NCBI GenBank assembly: GCA_017410145.1
Contig: JAFQRJ010000011.1
Span: 1-44,382, forward strand
DNA length: 44,382 nt
Source: Tyzzerella sp.
Lineage (GTDB): Bacteria > Bacillota > Clostridia > Lachnospirales > Lachnospiraceae
Direction of reading: 5' to 3'
The notes beneath the pieces were generated by a model. The model saw only the letters and a list, made by a program, of their open reading frames with translations. It did not search any database and was not told where the DNA came from. Shown in pieces: positions 25,970 through 34,708 of this stretch. The translations under genes and the position numbers were made by a program. Each line of letters begins with the position of its first letter. Within the stretch, counting starts at the first letter, position 1.

Positions 25970-27532
25970 TCACTTGATATTCTTTAACCAGTTTGTTTCG
26001 TAATCATCATTGATTTTATCAATTACTAATTTCCATGCTTGTTCCGCTGTCATTTGCTCTCCTGCATTGTTCGTACAGAAGCTAAAGATATATTCAACCT
26101 CTGCGAAATCTGATGCCCCCGCATTAAAGATTGCATGTCGTTTATTCATATGCATATCTGGCAGATTTTCAGCTTGTTCCAGCAAACTGAAATGTTGTTT
26201 TGCATACGCACTATATTTAGATGTGTCATACGTTTCCCCTGTACTTAAAGCAATAGGCATCGGATTCTGTACGGTATCAGCATAGATTTTCAAGCCCTCA
26301 TCGGAATACATGTATTTCAAGAATTCTTTTGCACCTTCCTTAGAATTTGAATAAGTAGGAACAAATGAAACCTGACCTGCAAAGTTGCTGGCAACTGTAT
26401 TTCTTGCAGCCGTTACATATTCCCAATCTGCTTTGGAAATAACAGTATCTCCAATTTTGTAATCTTCTCCGGATGCATAGTCAGAAAGCTGCTTCTTTCC
26501 TTCTGAAATCTGATCAACTGCTGTGATAACTTTTCTTAATAACTTGTCGTCATTGACGGTTGATAACTTGTCTTTAATACTTGATAATACCGGTGTTTGC
26601 ATAACCGCAAATTTATCAGAAGAGCCAAGGTTTCTCATTTCGTATGACAACCAAGAACCATTGAACATCATTGCCGCTTTGTCATTTAAGAATTCAGTCT
26701 GTATCTCTGTATGGCTTTTTGAATTGGAACCTGCCAATACATATTCTGGTGTGATAAATTGTTCATATGCCTTCAATGCATAGTAACGACCATCCTTCTT
26801 TGTTAAAACATCCTTGCTTGGGCTTTTTCCTGCTTCATCCTTACATGAATAGAAATTATTTGTATAATAATCAATACCATCGTATTGAGCCATAAATACT
26901 TGAGTCATATATGTATAATATCCACCCTGTACAAAGTGGCAAAGTGGTGTGACACCATAACTTTTCAAAGTATCACATACCAATGTCAATTCATCCGTTG
27001 TTCTTGGTAACTGTGTAATCCCGGCTTCTTCGAACATCTTTGTATTGTATACCATTCCCAATGTTCCACCACCGCAGGTTAGTGAATAGTAATGTCCGTC
27101 TTCTGATTGTGCTCCTGCCAGGTAAGTGGCATTAAATTTTTCTTTCAAAGACTTTTGATCGCCATCTGCCGTAGCATCCAAAATATCGTCCAATGGCTCC
27201 ATAACCTCATACTCGCGAGACACATAAGTCAAATACAAATCCGTAGTATCGATATCTGCCATTCCAAGAGATGCATTTACTGTCTTTATATTTGACGAAT
27301 CGCTAAAAGTCACATTGTACTCTGGATGTTTTTTTTCAAAACCTGCTATAACATTTTCAAGCCACTCAATCCCAATTCCACTGTTCCATACAGCAATCTC
27401 AATATCCACTCCTGCTTTGTTGGAACTCGTTTTCTTGTTGCCACCTTCTCCGCCTCCACATCCCGTGAGACAAGCAGCAGTCATTGCTGTCGCCAAAAGA
27501 ATTGCTAAATATTTTTTTCCTTTTTTCATCAT
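25970..27532 (-). CDS. Sugar ABC transporter substrate-binding lipoprotein (family 1)
   Basis: A 520-aa extracellular binding protein that would deliver oligosaccharides to the permeases encoded just upstream. The lipobox is CLTGC (C25). The family 1 pattern is clear: IAVWNSGIGIEWLENVIAGFEKKHPEYNV, then MVYNTKMFEEAGI, the AAMMFNGSWLS motif and a C-terminal YMYSDEGLKIYA. GGAG lies 9 bases before ATG 27532. At 520 aa it is longer than common maltose-type binding proteins (about 420), mainly through inserts in the middle, which may mark a larger or unusual ligand. Confidence 0.9.
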   Translation of the reverse strand: MMKKGKKYLAILLATAMTAACLTGCGGGEGGNKKTSSNKAGVDIEIAVWNSGIGIEWLENVIAGFEKKHPEYNVTFSDSSNIKTVNASLGMADIDTTDLYLTYVSREYEVMEPLDDILDATADGDQKSLKEKFNATYLAGAQSEDGHYYSLTCGGGTLGMVYNTKMFEEAGITQLPRTTDELTLVCDTLKSYGVTPLCHFVQGGYYTYMTQVFMAQYDGIDYYTNNFYSCKDEAGKSPSKDVLTKKDGRYYALKAYEQFITPEYVLAGSNSKSHTEIQTEFLNDKAAMMFNGSWLSYEMRNLGSSDKFAVMQTPVLSSIKDKLSTVNDDKLLRKVITAVDQISEGKKQLSDYASGEDYKIGDTVISKADWEYVTAARNTVASNFAGQVSFVPTYSNSKEGAKEFLKYMYSDEGLKIYADTVQNPMPIALSTGETYDTSKYSAYAKQHFSLLEQAENLPDMHMNKRHAIFNAGASDFAEVEYIFSFCTNNAGEQMTAEQAWKLVIDKINDDYETNWLKNIK

Positions 27533-27557
27533 ATCTGTCTACTCCTTTTCTTTTTGA

Positions 27558-28418
27558 TTATCCTTTAATTCCGCCAACCGAAACGCTGGTGGTAAGCACT
27601 TTGTTAAATGCAATAAACATAACCAATGCCGGTATTGCAACAATCATACATGCTGCAAAAAGTACATCCAGTCTTGCTTTATAAATCATCTCAACATTAA
27701 ATTGCTGAATACCAACAGGAAGTGTCGGTAATTTCGGCAAGTACAAAAGTACGCTGCTCCAGTTGTTCCAGCTAGCTAACCATGTTGTTAAAAACAGCGA
27801 GAAGAACAACGGTTTTGCCTGTGGCAACATAACCTTTGAGTAAATTTGAAAATGGTTTGCACCATCCATCATGGCTGCCTCTGCATATGTCCATGACAAG
27901 TTCTTAAAATATGCTCTGTAATACAGAAAATGTAGATTAAAACCTGCACAAGAAGCCAACACATGTGCATATGTATTAATCAATCCCAATTCGTGATATA
28001 GTCTGTAGGTTGCTCCTCCGGTTCCATATATCGGAAGTGTTGTCATAATCAATACAATGGTATAAATCCATTCGGAACCAGGAAATTTATACTTGGAACA
28101 GCAATACGCGAAAGCAATCGTTACAAACTGCTGCAAAAACGCTCCTACTACCGAGAACCAAACACTGTTAAACAACATTTGACCGAATCCATTATTATTG
28201 ACATAGAATACCTCAGGCAGTTCTGAGTAACTGCTCCAGTTCAATACTTTAGGTAACGAAAATGGGTCTAATACGATTTCCGTATGTGTTTTTAGGGAAC
28301 TCATGAGAGTCCAAGCTATTATGTAGATATAACTTAATGCAAACAGCAAGAAAACTAGTGATACAAAACAATATAGAAGTTTCTCTGCCGGCGCTTTTCT
28401 TTTTAAAGATTTAAACAT
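27558..28418 (-). CDS. Carbohydrate ABC transporter permease (MalG-type)
   Basis: A 286-aa inner-membrane permease with six predicted helices and the cytoplasmic coupling motif EAAMMDGANHFQIYSKVMLPQAKP, which docks the ATPase. The C-terminus TTSVSVGGIKG is typical of MalG-like subunits. A GGGAGG ribosome binding site precedes the ATG. It pairs with the next upstream permease (15-base gap). No ATP-binding subunit is encoded in the window, so a shared MsmK-type ATPase elsewhere is expected, a known arrangement in Firmicutes CUT1 systems. Confidence 0.92.
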   Translation of the reverse strand: MFKSLKRKAPAEKLLYCFVSLVFLLFALSYIYIIAWTLMSSLKTHTEIVLDPFSLPKVLNWSSYSELPEVFYVNNNGFGQMLFNSVWFSVVGAFLQQFVTIAFAYCCSKYKFPGSEWIYTIVLIMTTLPIYGTGGATYRLYHELGLINTYAHVLASCAGFNLHFLYYRAYFKNLSWTYAEAAMMDGANHFQIYSKVMLPQAKPLFFSLFLTTWLASWNNWSSVLLYLPKLPTLPVGIQQFNVEMIYKARLDVLFAACMIVAIPALVMFIAFNKVLTTSVSVGGIKG

Positions 28419-28433
28419 GTTTTTCTCACCTCC

Positions 28434-29339
28434 CTAAAATTCCACGTCATCGAACATTTTATCAGTGAATTTTCTGATTCCTATTGAGATTCCAATGGCC
28501 ACAATTGTTGTCATCAATCCCACTGCTGATAAATAGTTATAGACATTTGCTGTATAAGACGCTCCTGACGATTCCAGTACCTGTTTGTACATCCAAACAC
28601 TCAGGGTAATTGTTCCATGACTACCATTGTTCAAAAGGAAAGCATTACCGCTTGCACCAAAGATTCCGCAGAATAACAATACCATCTGCAATGCCACTGT
28701 CGGCCATACCATCGGCACAATAATTTTGGTAAACTCACTCCACCAGGTAACACCATCAAGAGAAGCTGACTCCAGCACTTCCTCCGGAATACGTGCGAAA
28801 GTTCCTCCCCAGATAATCAAATCCCCTGGGAACTGTAACCATAACATCTCTAACAAAACAACCGTATTCGCAAATCGTTCGTCCTGCAAAAGCTCCGGTG
28901 TGTATCCCAAGTCCAAAATTTCGCCCACAGATTGTGCAATGAAACCATTCACACCAATAATTCGGCTGAATACCATCGTCGTACAAACCGCGAATAGAAT
29001 ACTTGGCAAGAAAAACACAATACGGTAAAAGCCGGAACCCGGTACCTTTTTATAAATAAAATAAGAAACCATTACTTTGAACGGATACGCCACAAAAAGA
29101 ATACCAAATGTCAAAAATGTATTCCGAAACGCAAGTCTGATATCAGACGTCGGAAGCTTAAGCTCCTTAAAAAATCGTGTAAAGTTATCCAACGACCATA
29201 CGCCTTGACTATCCCGAAAGGCCATAAAAATCGTCGAGAAATTCGGATACACGTAAAAGATTAACCACTGTATAATCGGTACAGAAATACAACAAATAAT
29301 AAAAATTACTTCGTTAAATTTCCTTTTTTTCTTTTCCAT
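28434..29339 (-). CDS. Carbohydrate ABC transporter permease (MalF/UgpA-type)
   Basis: A 301-aa inner-membrane permease with six helices, opening with CISVPIIQWLIFYVYPNFST and containing the coupling motif ESASLDGVTWWSEFTKIIVPMVWP. It forms the heterodimeric channel with the MalG-type partner. Its start lies 26 bases inside the end of the 580-aa surface protein gene, with AGAGGG upstream of ATG 29339, which suggests translational coupling of surface capture and import. The substrate is not evident from sequence. Confidence 0.92.
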   Translation of the reverse strand: MEKKKRKFNEVIFIICCISVPIIQWLIFYVYPNFSTIFMAFRDSQGVWSLDNFTRFFKELKLPTSDIRLAFRNTFLTFGILFVAYPFKVMVSYFIYKKVPGSGFYRIVFFLPSILFAVCTTMVFSRIIGVNGFIAQSVGEILDLGYTPELLQDERFANTVVLLEMLWLQFPGDLIIWGGTFARIPEEVLESASLDGVTWWSEFTKIIVPMVWPTVALQMVLLFCGIFGASGNAFLLNNGSHGTITLSVWMYKQVLESSGASYTANVYNYLSAVGLMTTIVAIGISIGIRKFTDKMFDDVEF

Positions 29340-31056
29340 TTGCTTGCCCTCTTTTCAAAATCAGTACAAATGCCACAACACCTACAGCCAAAATTGATAC
29401 ACTAATCAGAATCGGAGCTAGTAGGGATTCTCCTGCCGGTTTATCAATTTCGCCATTCGCAATAAATACCTTGCCGCCGTCGCCTGAATATTTTGCATAT
29501 AAAACTGTAGATTCTGTAACTATTTTTTCAAAATCAAATTCAGTACCATCTTTTAAGCACCATCCCTCGAACTCATATCCTTCCATTTTCGGTTCTGTAG
29601 GTCGCATCGCATAATACCCATATTTGTTCGAAAGCTTCTGTGTCTCAATCTTTTGCTCTGTACCGGTCACAAAACGCACTTGATAATTGTACAAACGTTC
29701 ATATTTCATTCCTTTGCTGTCTGTAATTCGCTTATACAGATAATCCAGGGTTTCTTTATTCTTTCCAATGGATGCAGTCATCACATTTTCGGAGATCTGA
29801 TATGTACCATCTTGTGTTGCTTTGTCTTTTGTAAATTTCAATTTTTGGTCTGCATAAAGTGCAAATGAATTTTCATTCTCTTTACAATAGTAGGTTGCTT
29901 CACACCCTGCGTAATCCTCCATTAAACCATAATGTTGAATTACAGCATCTTTATTACATTGCACTCCGAGATGATTCTTATTCCCGTCGTAGCATTTGAA
30001 ATTCGTAAGTTTAAAACTACCTGTCTTGCTTTCACCAAACCATAAAGAAAAGATATTCAAATCCTCTTTCTCTGTATTTAAATTCTGTATGGTTTTAAGA
30101 ACATGTATGGTAGTAACACCGTTCTTTGTTTTCTGAATCCATACATTAAAATGTGGTTCTGTCTTTTCCATGCAGATGATATATTCTGCCCCCACATCTA
30201 ACAGTAACACTTGCTTTTCCTCTGCAGAATAGTTGGTATATCTGAGAATACCTGTAGAATGTGGATATCCTGCTTCCGGCTTATTCGACAAAGCAATTCC
30301 GTCTTGATTAAATGCATAATCCGCTTCTTCCACCTTGTATTCCATGTACACCTTTGATGTAGTTGGAATCTTCACATGGCTAATCGCAATGTTGGATTGC
30401 TTGTTAATCGTAATATCATAGCGATGGTCAATAATGGTATCTTTTTTCAATCGAGTACTTGCATTAAGCACCATACCTTGTTCATCCGATACATAAACAC
30501 CCAAATCATTGCCTTCGGCATCATAACAACGAACATTGGTCAATTCTACCTTTGCAGCCGTTGCACCCAGCCACAAACCAAAGTGTTGCATCTTATCAGT
30601 ACCTTCGCCATACACCATCTCCATGTAAACTTCTTCTAGTGCATCACCTTTTGCCTTTGTTACGTTGTAACGGAAACCACCTTCTGCAACTCTGAATTTA
30701 ATAAAATACGTGGCTCCTTCATCCAACATATGTTGGTCGTCGTTGCTACCTCTAAGTAAGCCACCCTTCTCATAAGGGTAGTTCTGCGTACAATCATCTG
30801 TACCAACAAGTCCCTGTTGAAGCGGGTTTTGTTCCACTTTTTTAACGGTGTACGTCATAAAGTATTCTGTTCCTACCTCTGAACCATTTGCTTTCTTATT
30901 ACACACAAATGCAGCATTTCCATTTAGGTAAACATTGTAATTTACTGTACTTGGCGTTACCGCCTCCGCTGTCAATGTGAGCTGACCGAAAGCGGAAACC
31001 AGCATGATGGCCATCATTAGGAAACTTGCAACGGTTTTTGCAATTTTCTTTTGCAT
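29314..31056 (-). CDS. Membrane-anchored surface protein with duplicated beta domain and InlB-like module
   Basis: A 580-aa exported protein. The signal peptide ends near LTAEA. Two related extracellular domains follow: the first (about 37-200) contains EYFMTYTVKKVEQ, FGLWLGATAAKVELTNVRCYDAEGNDLGV; the second (about 215-370) repeats this as VYMEYKVEEADY and FSLWFGESKTGSFKLTNFKCYDG. Then come a lipocalin-like stretch, an InlB B-repeat-like segment (YEFEGWCLKDGTEFDFEK, TVLYAKYSG) and a final helix (LLAPILISVSILAVGVVAFVLIL) with KRGQANGKEKK as stop. This should display the two binding domains on the cell surface. GGAGGG lies before ATG 31056. Function as a glycan receptor is inferred. Confidence 0.75.
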   Translation of the reverse strand: MQKKIAKTVASFLMMAIMLVSAFGQLTLTAEAVTPSTVNYNVYLNGNAAFVCNKKANGSEVGTEYFMTYTVKKVEQNPLQQGLVGTDDCTQNYPYEKGGLLRGSNDDQHMLDEGATYFIKFRVAEGGFRYNVTKAKGDALEEVYMEMVYGEGTDKMQHFGLWLGATAAKVELTNVRCYDAEGNDLGVYVSDEQGMVLNASTRLKKDTIIDHRYDITINKQSNIAISHVKIPTTSKVYMEYKVEEADYAFNQDGIALSNKPEAGYPHSTGILRYTNYSAEEKQVLLLDVGAEYIICMEKTEPHFNVWIQKTKNGVTTIHVLKTIQNLNTEKEDLNIFSLWFGESKTGSFKLTNFKCYDGNKNHLGVQCNKDAVIQHYGLMEDYAGCEATYYCKENENSFALYADQKLKFTKDKATQDGTYQISENVMTASIGKNKETLDYLYKRITDSKGMKYERLYNYQVRFVTGTEQKIETQKLSNKYGYYAMRPTEPKMEGYEFEGWCLKDGTEFDFEKIVTESTVLYAKYSGDGGKVFIANGEIDKPAGESLLAPILISVSILAVGVVAFVLILKRGQANGKEKKEI

Positions 31057-31070
31057 TTTTTATTCCCTCC

Positions 31071-33143
31071 TTATTTTGAATTTAAATATTCACTTAATAT
31101 TTCATAATAATAAATCGGCATTGCACTCCATCCGTGACACAAAGAACCAGCATGAGCAAAGTCTGCCTCTCCTTTGATTGTCTCCCAGAAGGTTGTTGCG
31201 CCGTTTCTTAACATGTATAAATAAGTCTCATCGATTTCTTCCAATATGAACTTGCCATACTGTTCTCTATCTGCTTTGAGCAATGCGTCATAACGGTATG
31301 CATTCATGGAAAGTGTTGCCGGAATCACATTTGCATGAGGTTCGACTGAGCCGTTCGCTCTCATTATCTTTATCATTTCCTGGCTATTTACGCTTTCACC
31401 TGCTCCGCACAGGTATGCCCACGCATTTCCCAGAACACTATAATCCACATCATGACCTATACAGGTTCGGAACAAACCGATCTTCTCATTGTAAAAATTC
31501 TCCACGATACGACGGTTCAATTGCTGTTTTGCTGTGAAGTATTCCTCCTTGCAAATTCCCACCACATCACAAAGCTTCATAAAGTGGTCCATTACAAAAG
31601 AGAACAAGGTGTTCAGGCACAGGTCGTAGGCTTGACCTTTATAGGTATAACCCTCCAGTCCTTCCTGCCATTCATAGAAGTTCCAGAATTTCTGTTCCTC
31701 ATCAAAGTTCGGTAACAAGCCTTTCTTATCAATTCGTGCCAGAAAACTTTCCACAATTTTCTTCACTGTTCCAAAACATTCTTCCACTGTTTCCTTGTCT
31801 TTCGTGTACTCATAATACTCCCTCAGTTGTATCACATATGCGAGTGTGAAAGACGGAATGGAAAGTCGTTCTCTAGTCGGAAAGCAGATTGGCAAGGCTC
31901 CGTCATCCCTAACGGATTTTGCAATCAGTTTCAAAGTTGCCTTTGCAAACTCGTATTCCGAAAATGCATAATACCCACAAAGCATCTGATTGCGTGTATC
32001 CATCGTATACAGAGACTGTTCTCTCCAAGGACAATCCTCGTAGTGTTCATGCATACAATGTAGCAATGTGTCCTGACTTACCTCGTAAATCTTGTCTCGG
32101 AGTAAGTTCCCACTCTGGAAAACCTTTCTTTTTACCGGATAGGTAGTTGGTCGTAAACCCGCATAATGAATCTTTACTTCTTTTGTATGTATAAAAAACT
32201 GAAGGTAACGACATCCCAAACGGCGGAATGGATTCATATATGCATTGAGACCTTTCTGCAATTCCACCGTCACAGAAAAGTTTCTTGTACCAATACTGGT
32301 TCGACATCGTCCATCCTCCAAATGCTCGCCCCAGCCTACTTCCATACAGCAGTCATCCGGCACTTCCAATTCAAAGTCAAGATATCCTGAGGTTTCTTTT
32401 TGCAAATCTACAATAAAGTAGATATCTTCTCCCGTAGGAGAAACCAGTGTGTCCTGACCTATTTCCCAATATTTGTAACTAGTTAAATTCGCATATTGCA
32501 TCTTGGCTCCGAAATGATTTTCTCCCTCTCGATAGGTAAATGTACCTCTCTGCACAATCTTTGTGTCAACACGTGGGTTCACACATAATTTTTCAATTGG
32601 TCTTGGAACTAACTCCTTAGGCATATCATCCACAATTTGACTAACACCGAAACCTGTTTTTGATTCGCCTGTCATCCACTTATTTGATTTCCTAAGATTT
32701 ACATGGAAATTCAATCCCAATTGGGCAGTAATCATTTCGTTCTTTCCACTGATATATCTCTTACTATTTCGACTTAGAATGAATTCGTTAGAGCTTCGAA
32801 CCACATCTCCATTTCTTTCTATCTCAAACAATAACCCCGGAGTCCCAACATAATAATTAAAAGAAGAAACTCCGTAATACCAGACTATGAAGGCGATATG
32901 GTTAATACCTGTTTTGATAAAACTACTTAAATCAAGCTCATCGTATACTTTATAAAATGGATAGTCCCCGTATTGACCACTATTTACAAAACGTCCATTT
33001 ACATAAACCGCATAATTAGAGTCAGCCGATAGTCTCAAACAAACTGCATCATGTTCTTGAAATTCACAACTGGTGATAAATTCCGTATAACAATCTGTAC
33101 CTTTGGAATCGGAATTCCAAATCCACTTTGCATTGTCAAACAT
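31071..33143 (-). CDS. GH78-like alpha-L-rhamnosidase family glycosidase
   Basis: A 690-aa cytosolic enzyme. The N-terminal half is beta rich (WIWNSDSKGTDCYTEF, NYAVYVNGRFVNSGQYGDYP), as in the accessory domains of GH78. The (alpha/alpha)6 barrel starts near 340. The signature DCPWREQSLYTMDTRNQ at 370-386 aligns with the DCPxRxERLGWTGD motif of GH78 but has W-R-E-Q-S in place of the usual charged pattern. A second acidic candidate is in NGATTFWETIKG near 650, and HGWSAMPIYYY follows. Overall family placement is good; rhamnose specificity is not assured, because the motif departs from the characterised enzymes. GGGAGG precedes ATG 33143. Confidence 0.8.
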   Translation of the reverse strand: MFDNAKWIWNSDSKGTDCYTEFITSCEFQEHDAVCLRLSADSNYAVYVNGRFVNSGQYGDYPFYKVYDELDLSSFIKTGINHIAFIVWYYGVSSFNYYVGTPGLLFEIERNGDVVRSSNEFILSRNSKRYISGKNEMITAQLGLNFHVNLRKSNKWMTGESKTGFGVSQIVDDMPKELVPRPIEKLCVNPRVDTKIVQRGTFTYREGENHFGAKMQYANLTSYKYWEIGQDTLVSPTGEDIYFIVDLQKETSGYLDFELEVPDDCCMEVGWGEHLEDGRCRTSIGTRNFSVTVELQKGLNAYMNPFRRLGCRYLQFFIHTKEVKIHYAGLRPTTYPVKRKVFQSGNLLRDKIYEVSQDTLLHCMHEHYEDCPWREQSLYTMDTRNQMLCGYYAFSEYEFAKATLKLIAKSVRDDGALPICFPTRERLSIPSFTLAYVIQLREYYEYTKDKETVEECFGTVKKIVESFLARIDKKGLLPNFDEEQKFWNFYEWQEGLEGYTYKGQAYDLCLNTLFSFVMDHFMKLCDVVGICKEEYFTAKQQLNRRIVENFYNEKIGLFRTCIGHDVDYSVLGNAWAYLCGAGESVNSQEMIKIMRANGSVEPHANVIPATLSMNAYRYDALLKADREQYGKFILEEIDETYLYMLRNGATTFWETIKGEADFAHAGSLCHGWSAMPIYYYEILSEYLNSK

Positions 33144-33171
33144 GTTTTTCCTCCCAAATGCTACAAATCCA

Positions 33172-33750
33172 TTAAATATTTTCAGGACGAACCTCTAATT
33201 TCAGAGGAAAGTCTCCCAATTTATTTACTTTAAAGCCATTTGCTTTGTATTCTTCATAATTAAAGGCTTCCAACTCATCAATTGCCAGTTTGTGGAATTC
33301 ATAGAAGTTGTGCCACCATTCATAACCACTGCCAAGCTCTGCATTCAAATAAGCATCTGCAATATCGCATCCCATTGCCGGAGCTACATAAAAGGCTCCC
33401 ATCGCAAGAACATTGACTCCGTTACCCGTAATTGCACGAAGTGCAGCCGGAACGCTTTCTACAACACCCGCATGAACATGAGGACATTTACTTGCAGCAA
33501 TATGAATTCCCATTCCTGTTCCACAGAAAAGCAATGCTCTTTCAAATTCACCTTCCGAAACCAAAGAACCTGCACGTAAACCTACGCGATGGAACATAAG
33601 ATCTGTGTCATCCGGGTCAGAATCAGCGCGCACACCAACGTCTGTAACTTCCCACCCCTTCGCTTTCAAATGTGCAACAACCGCTTCTTTTAATGGGTAA
33701 CCTGCGAAATCTGCACCTACTAAAATTTGTTTGTTTTTCACTGTCTTCAT
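33172..33750 (-). CDS. RpiB/LacA-family sugar-phosphate isomerase
   Basis: A 192-aa aldose-ketose isomerase of the RpiB/LacAB fold. Visible: ILVGADFAGYPLKE at the N-terminus, the active-site cysteine loop FCGTGMGIHIAASK, NGVNVLAMGAFYVAP, and a C-terminal extension of about 45 residues (HNFYEFHKLAIDELEAFNYEEYK) beyond the usual 150 aa. The family DHAG motif reads DFAG here, losing the His that participates in ring opening in RpiB. This argues for a substrate other than ribose-5-phosphate, for example a tetrose- or deoxysugar-phosphate. It lies second in the glycan operon, with TGGAGG before its ATG. Confidence 0.85.
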   Translation of the reverse strand: MKTVKNKQILVGADFAGYPLKEAVVAHLKAKGWEVTDVGVRADSDPDDTDLMFHRVGLRAGSLVSEGEFERALLFCGTGMGIHIAASKCPHVHAGVVESVPAALRAITGNGVNVLAMGAFYVAPAMGCDIADAYLNAELGSGYEWWHNFYEFHKLAIDELEAFNYEEYKANGFKVNKLGDFPLKLEVRPENI

Positions 33751-33766
33751 TCTTCATTTCCTCCAT

Positions 33767-34498
33767 TTAATGATTCATAATTGTATGTACCAACTGCCAT
33801 GCAAACAACTCATGCATTTCTCTGACAGGGTGATTCAATCCATTTGATAAAAGCTCTGTTGTATTTACTCCGCATTCCTGCATCTTTTTCCAGATAGCAT
33901 AACAGTCACAAAGCACAACATTCTCTTCCTTACAAGCCTCTCTTGCTGCTTCCATATATGCATCAAAGACACCTTCGTTTTGCCGTTTTGCAAAAACTTC
34001 AGCCAAAGGCTCTAAAATGTCCCCCGGCGAAACCTTGCTTGAGTCTGTATTCATCATGTTCGGCGTCATGAAAATCGTTTCGATGCCTTCTTCTTTTGCC
34101 GTTTGAAAAATCTTTTTTAAAGTCTCTTTGTAGATGTCAATTCCTTCTGCATCTCCATTACTGTCGTTTAATCCGAAACACACAACCATTAAATCCGGTT
34201 TCATCGGTAGCACATCTCTTATCAATCTCTCATACCCTGCAGGAGCTGTACTACCATTTACTCCAAAATTCAAGATAGACACCGGTGCCTTCGGATAAAG
34301 AAGTGCCATAATCTTCTTAACTTTCTCCGCATATCCTGCCAGACTGTCGAACACCACTTCAAAACTTTTTCCTTTTTGGTAAACCTCAAAGCACCCTTGT
34401 GTAACACTGTCTCCCAAGAACGCAATCATAGGTGTTCTGGTGCCTGGATTATCTTCTGTTTTTTTCTTTAATACTTCAACAAACTTCATCCTTAACAT
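33767..34498 (-). CDS. SGNH/GDSL-family esterase, first gene of the operon
   Basis: A 243-aa hydrolase, probably a carbohydrate O-acetyl/acyl esterase acting inside the cell (no signal peptide). Blocks seen: IAFLGDSVTQG with the nucleophile serine, FGVNGSTAPAGYE for the oxyanion glycine, FGLNDSNG for the asparagine, and NGLNHPVREMHE for the histidine. The Asp that usually lies three residues before the catalytic His is Gly here. The start is weakly supported: ATG 34498 has AAAGG close by, and a second ATG lies 9 bases further in. It is the promoter-proximal gene, read divergently from araC. Confidence 0.85.
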   Translation of the reverse strand: MLRMKFVEVLKKKTEDNPGTRTPMIAFLGDSVTQGCFEVYQKGKSFEVVFDSLAGYAEKVKKIMALLYPKAPVSILNFGVNGSTAPAGYERLIRDVLPMKPDLMVVCFGLNDSNGDAEGIDIYKETLKKIFQTAKEEGIETIFMTPNMMNTDSSKVSPGDILEPLAEVFAKRQNEGVFDAYMEAAREACKEENVVLCDCYAIWKKMQECGVNTTELLSNGLNHPVREMHELFAWQLVHTIMNH

Positions 34499-34533
34499 CG
34501 CCTTTCTTGTATTAAATGCATAAAATTCCTATA

Positions 34534-34548
34534 ATTATAATAATTATA
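34534..34548 (-). promoter_or_regulatory. Candidate -10 region of the 31-kb glycan operon
   Basis: Two overlapping minus-strand TATAAT matches (complement of 34534-34539 and 34543-34548) lie 36-50 bases before the first gene. No good -35 is seen at the right distance, which fits a promoter needing an activator such as the divergent AraC protein. The surrounding 300-base gap (34499-34799) is extremely AT rich and holds no gene. Confidence 0.35.
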
Positions 34549-34665
34549 ACTTTTCTTCCGATTATCCTCTCCCTATATTTATCATTTTTTATGTTACATT
34601 TTATTAATTATTTTTTTGATTTGTATTTTATTTTTCCTTGTATATACTTGATTTTATCTTTTTTA

Positions 34666-34704
34666 TATTACATTTTTTATAACTTTTTTATTACATTTCT
34701 TTAT
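34666..34704. promoter_or_regulatory. Direct repeats, candidate AraC-family operator
   Basis: TATTACATTTTTTAT (34666-34680) and TATTACATTTCTTTAT (34689-34704) are near-identical direct repeats offset by 23 bases, about two helical turns, as expected for the two HTH motifs or a dimer of an AraC protein. A third partial copy, TTACATTTTA, is at 34594-34603, nearer the operon. The second copy abuts the araC -35 box, so autoregulation is possible. Confidence 0.4.
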
Positions 34705-34708
34705 ATTA

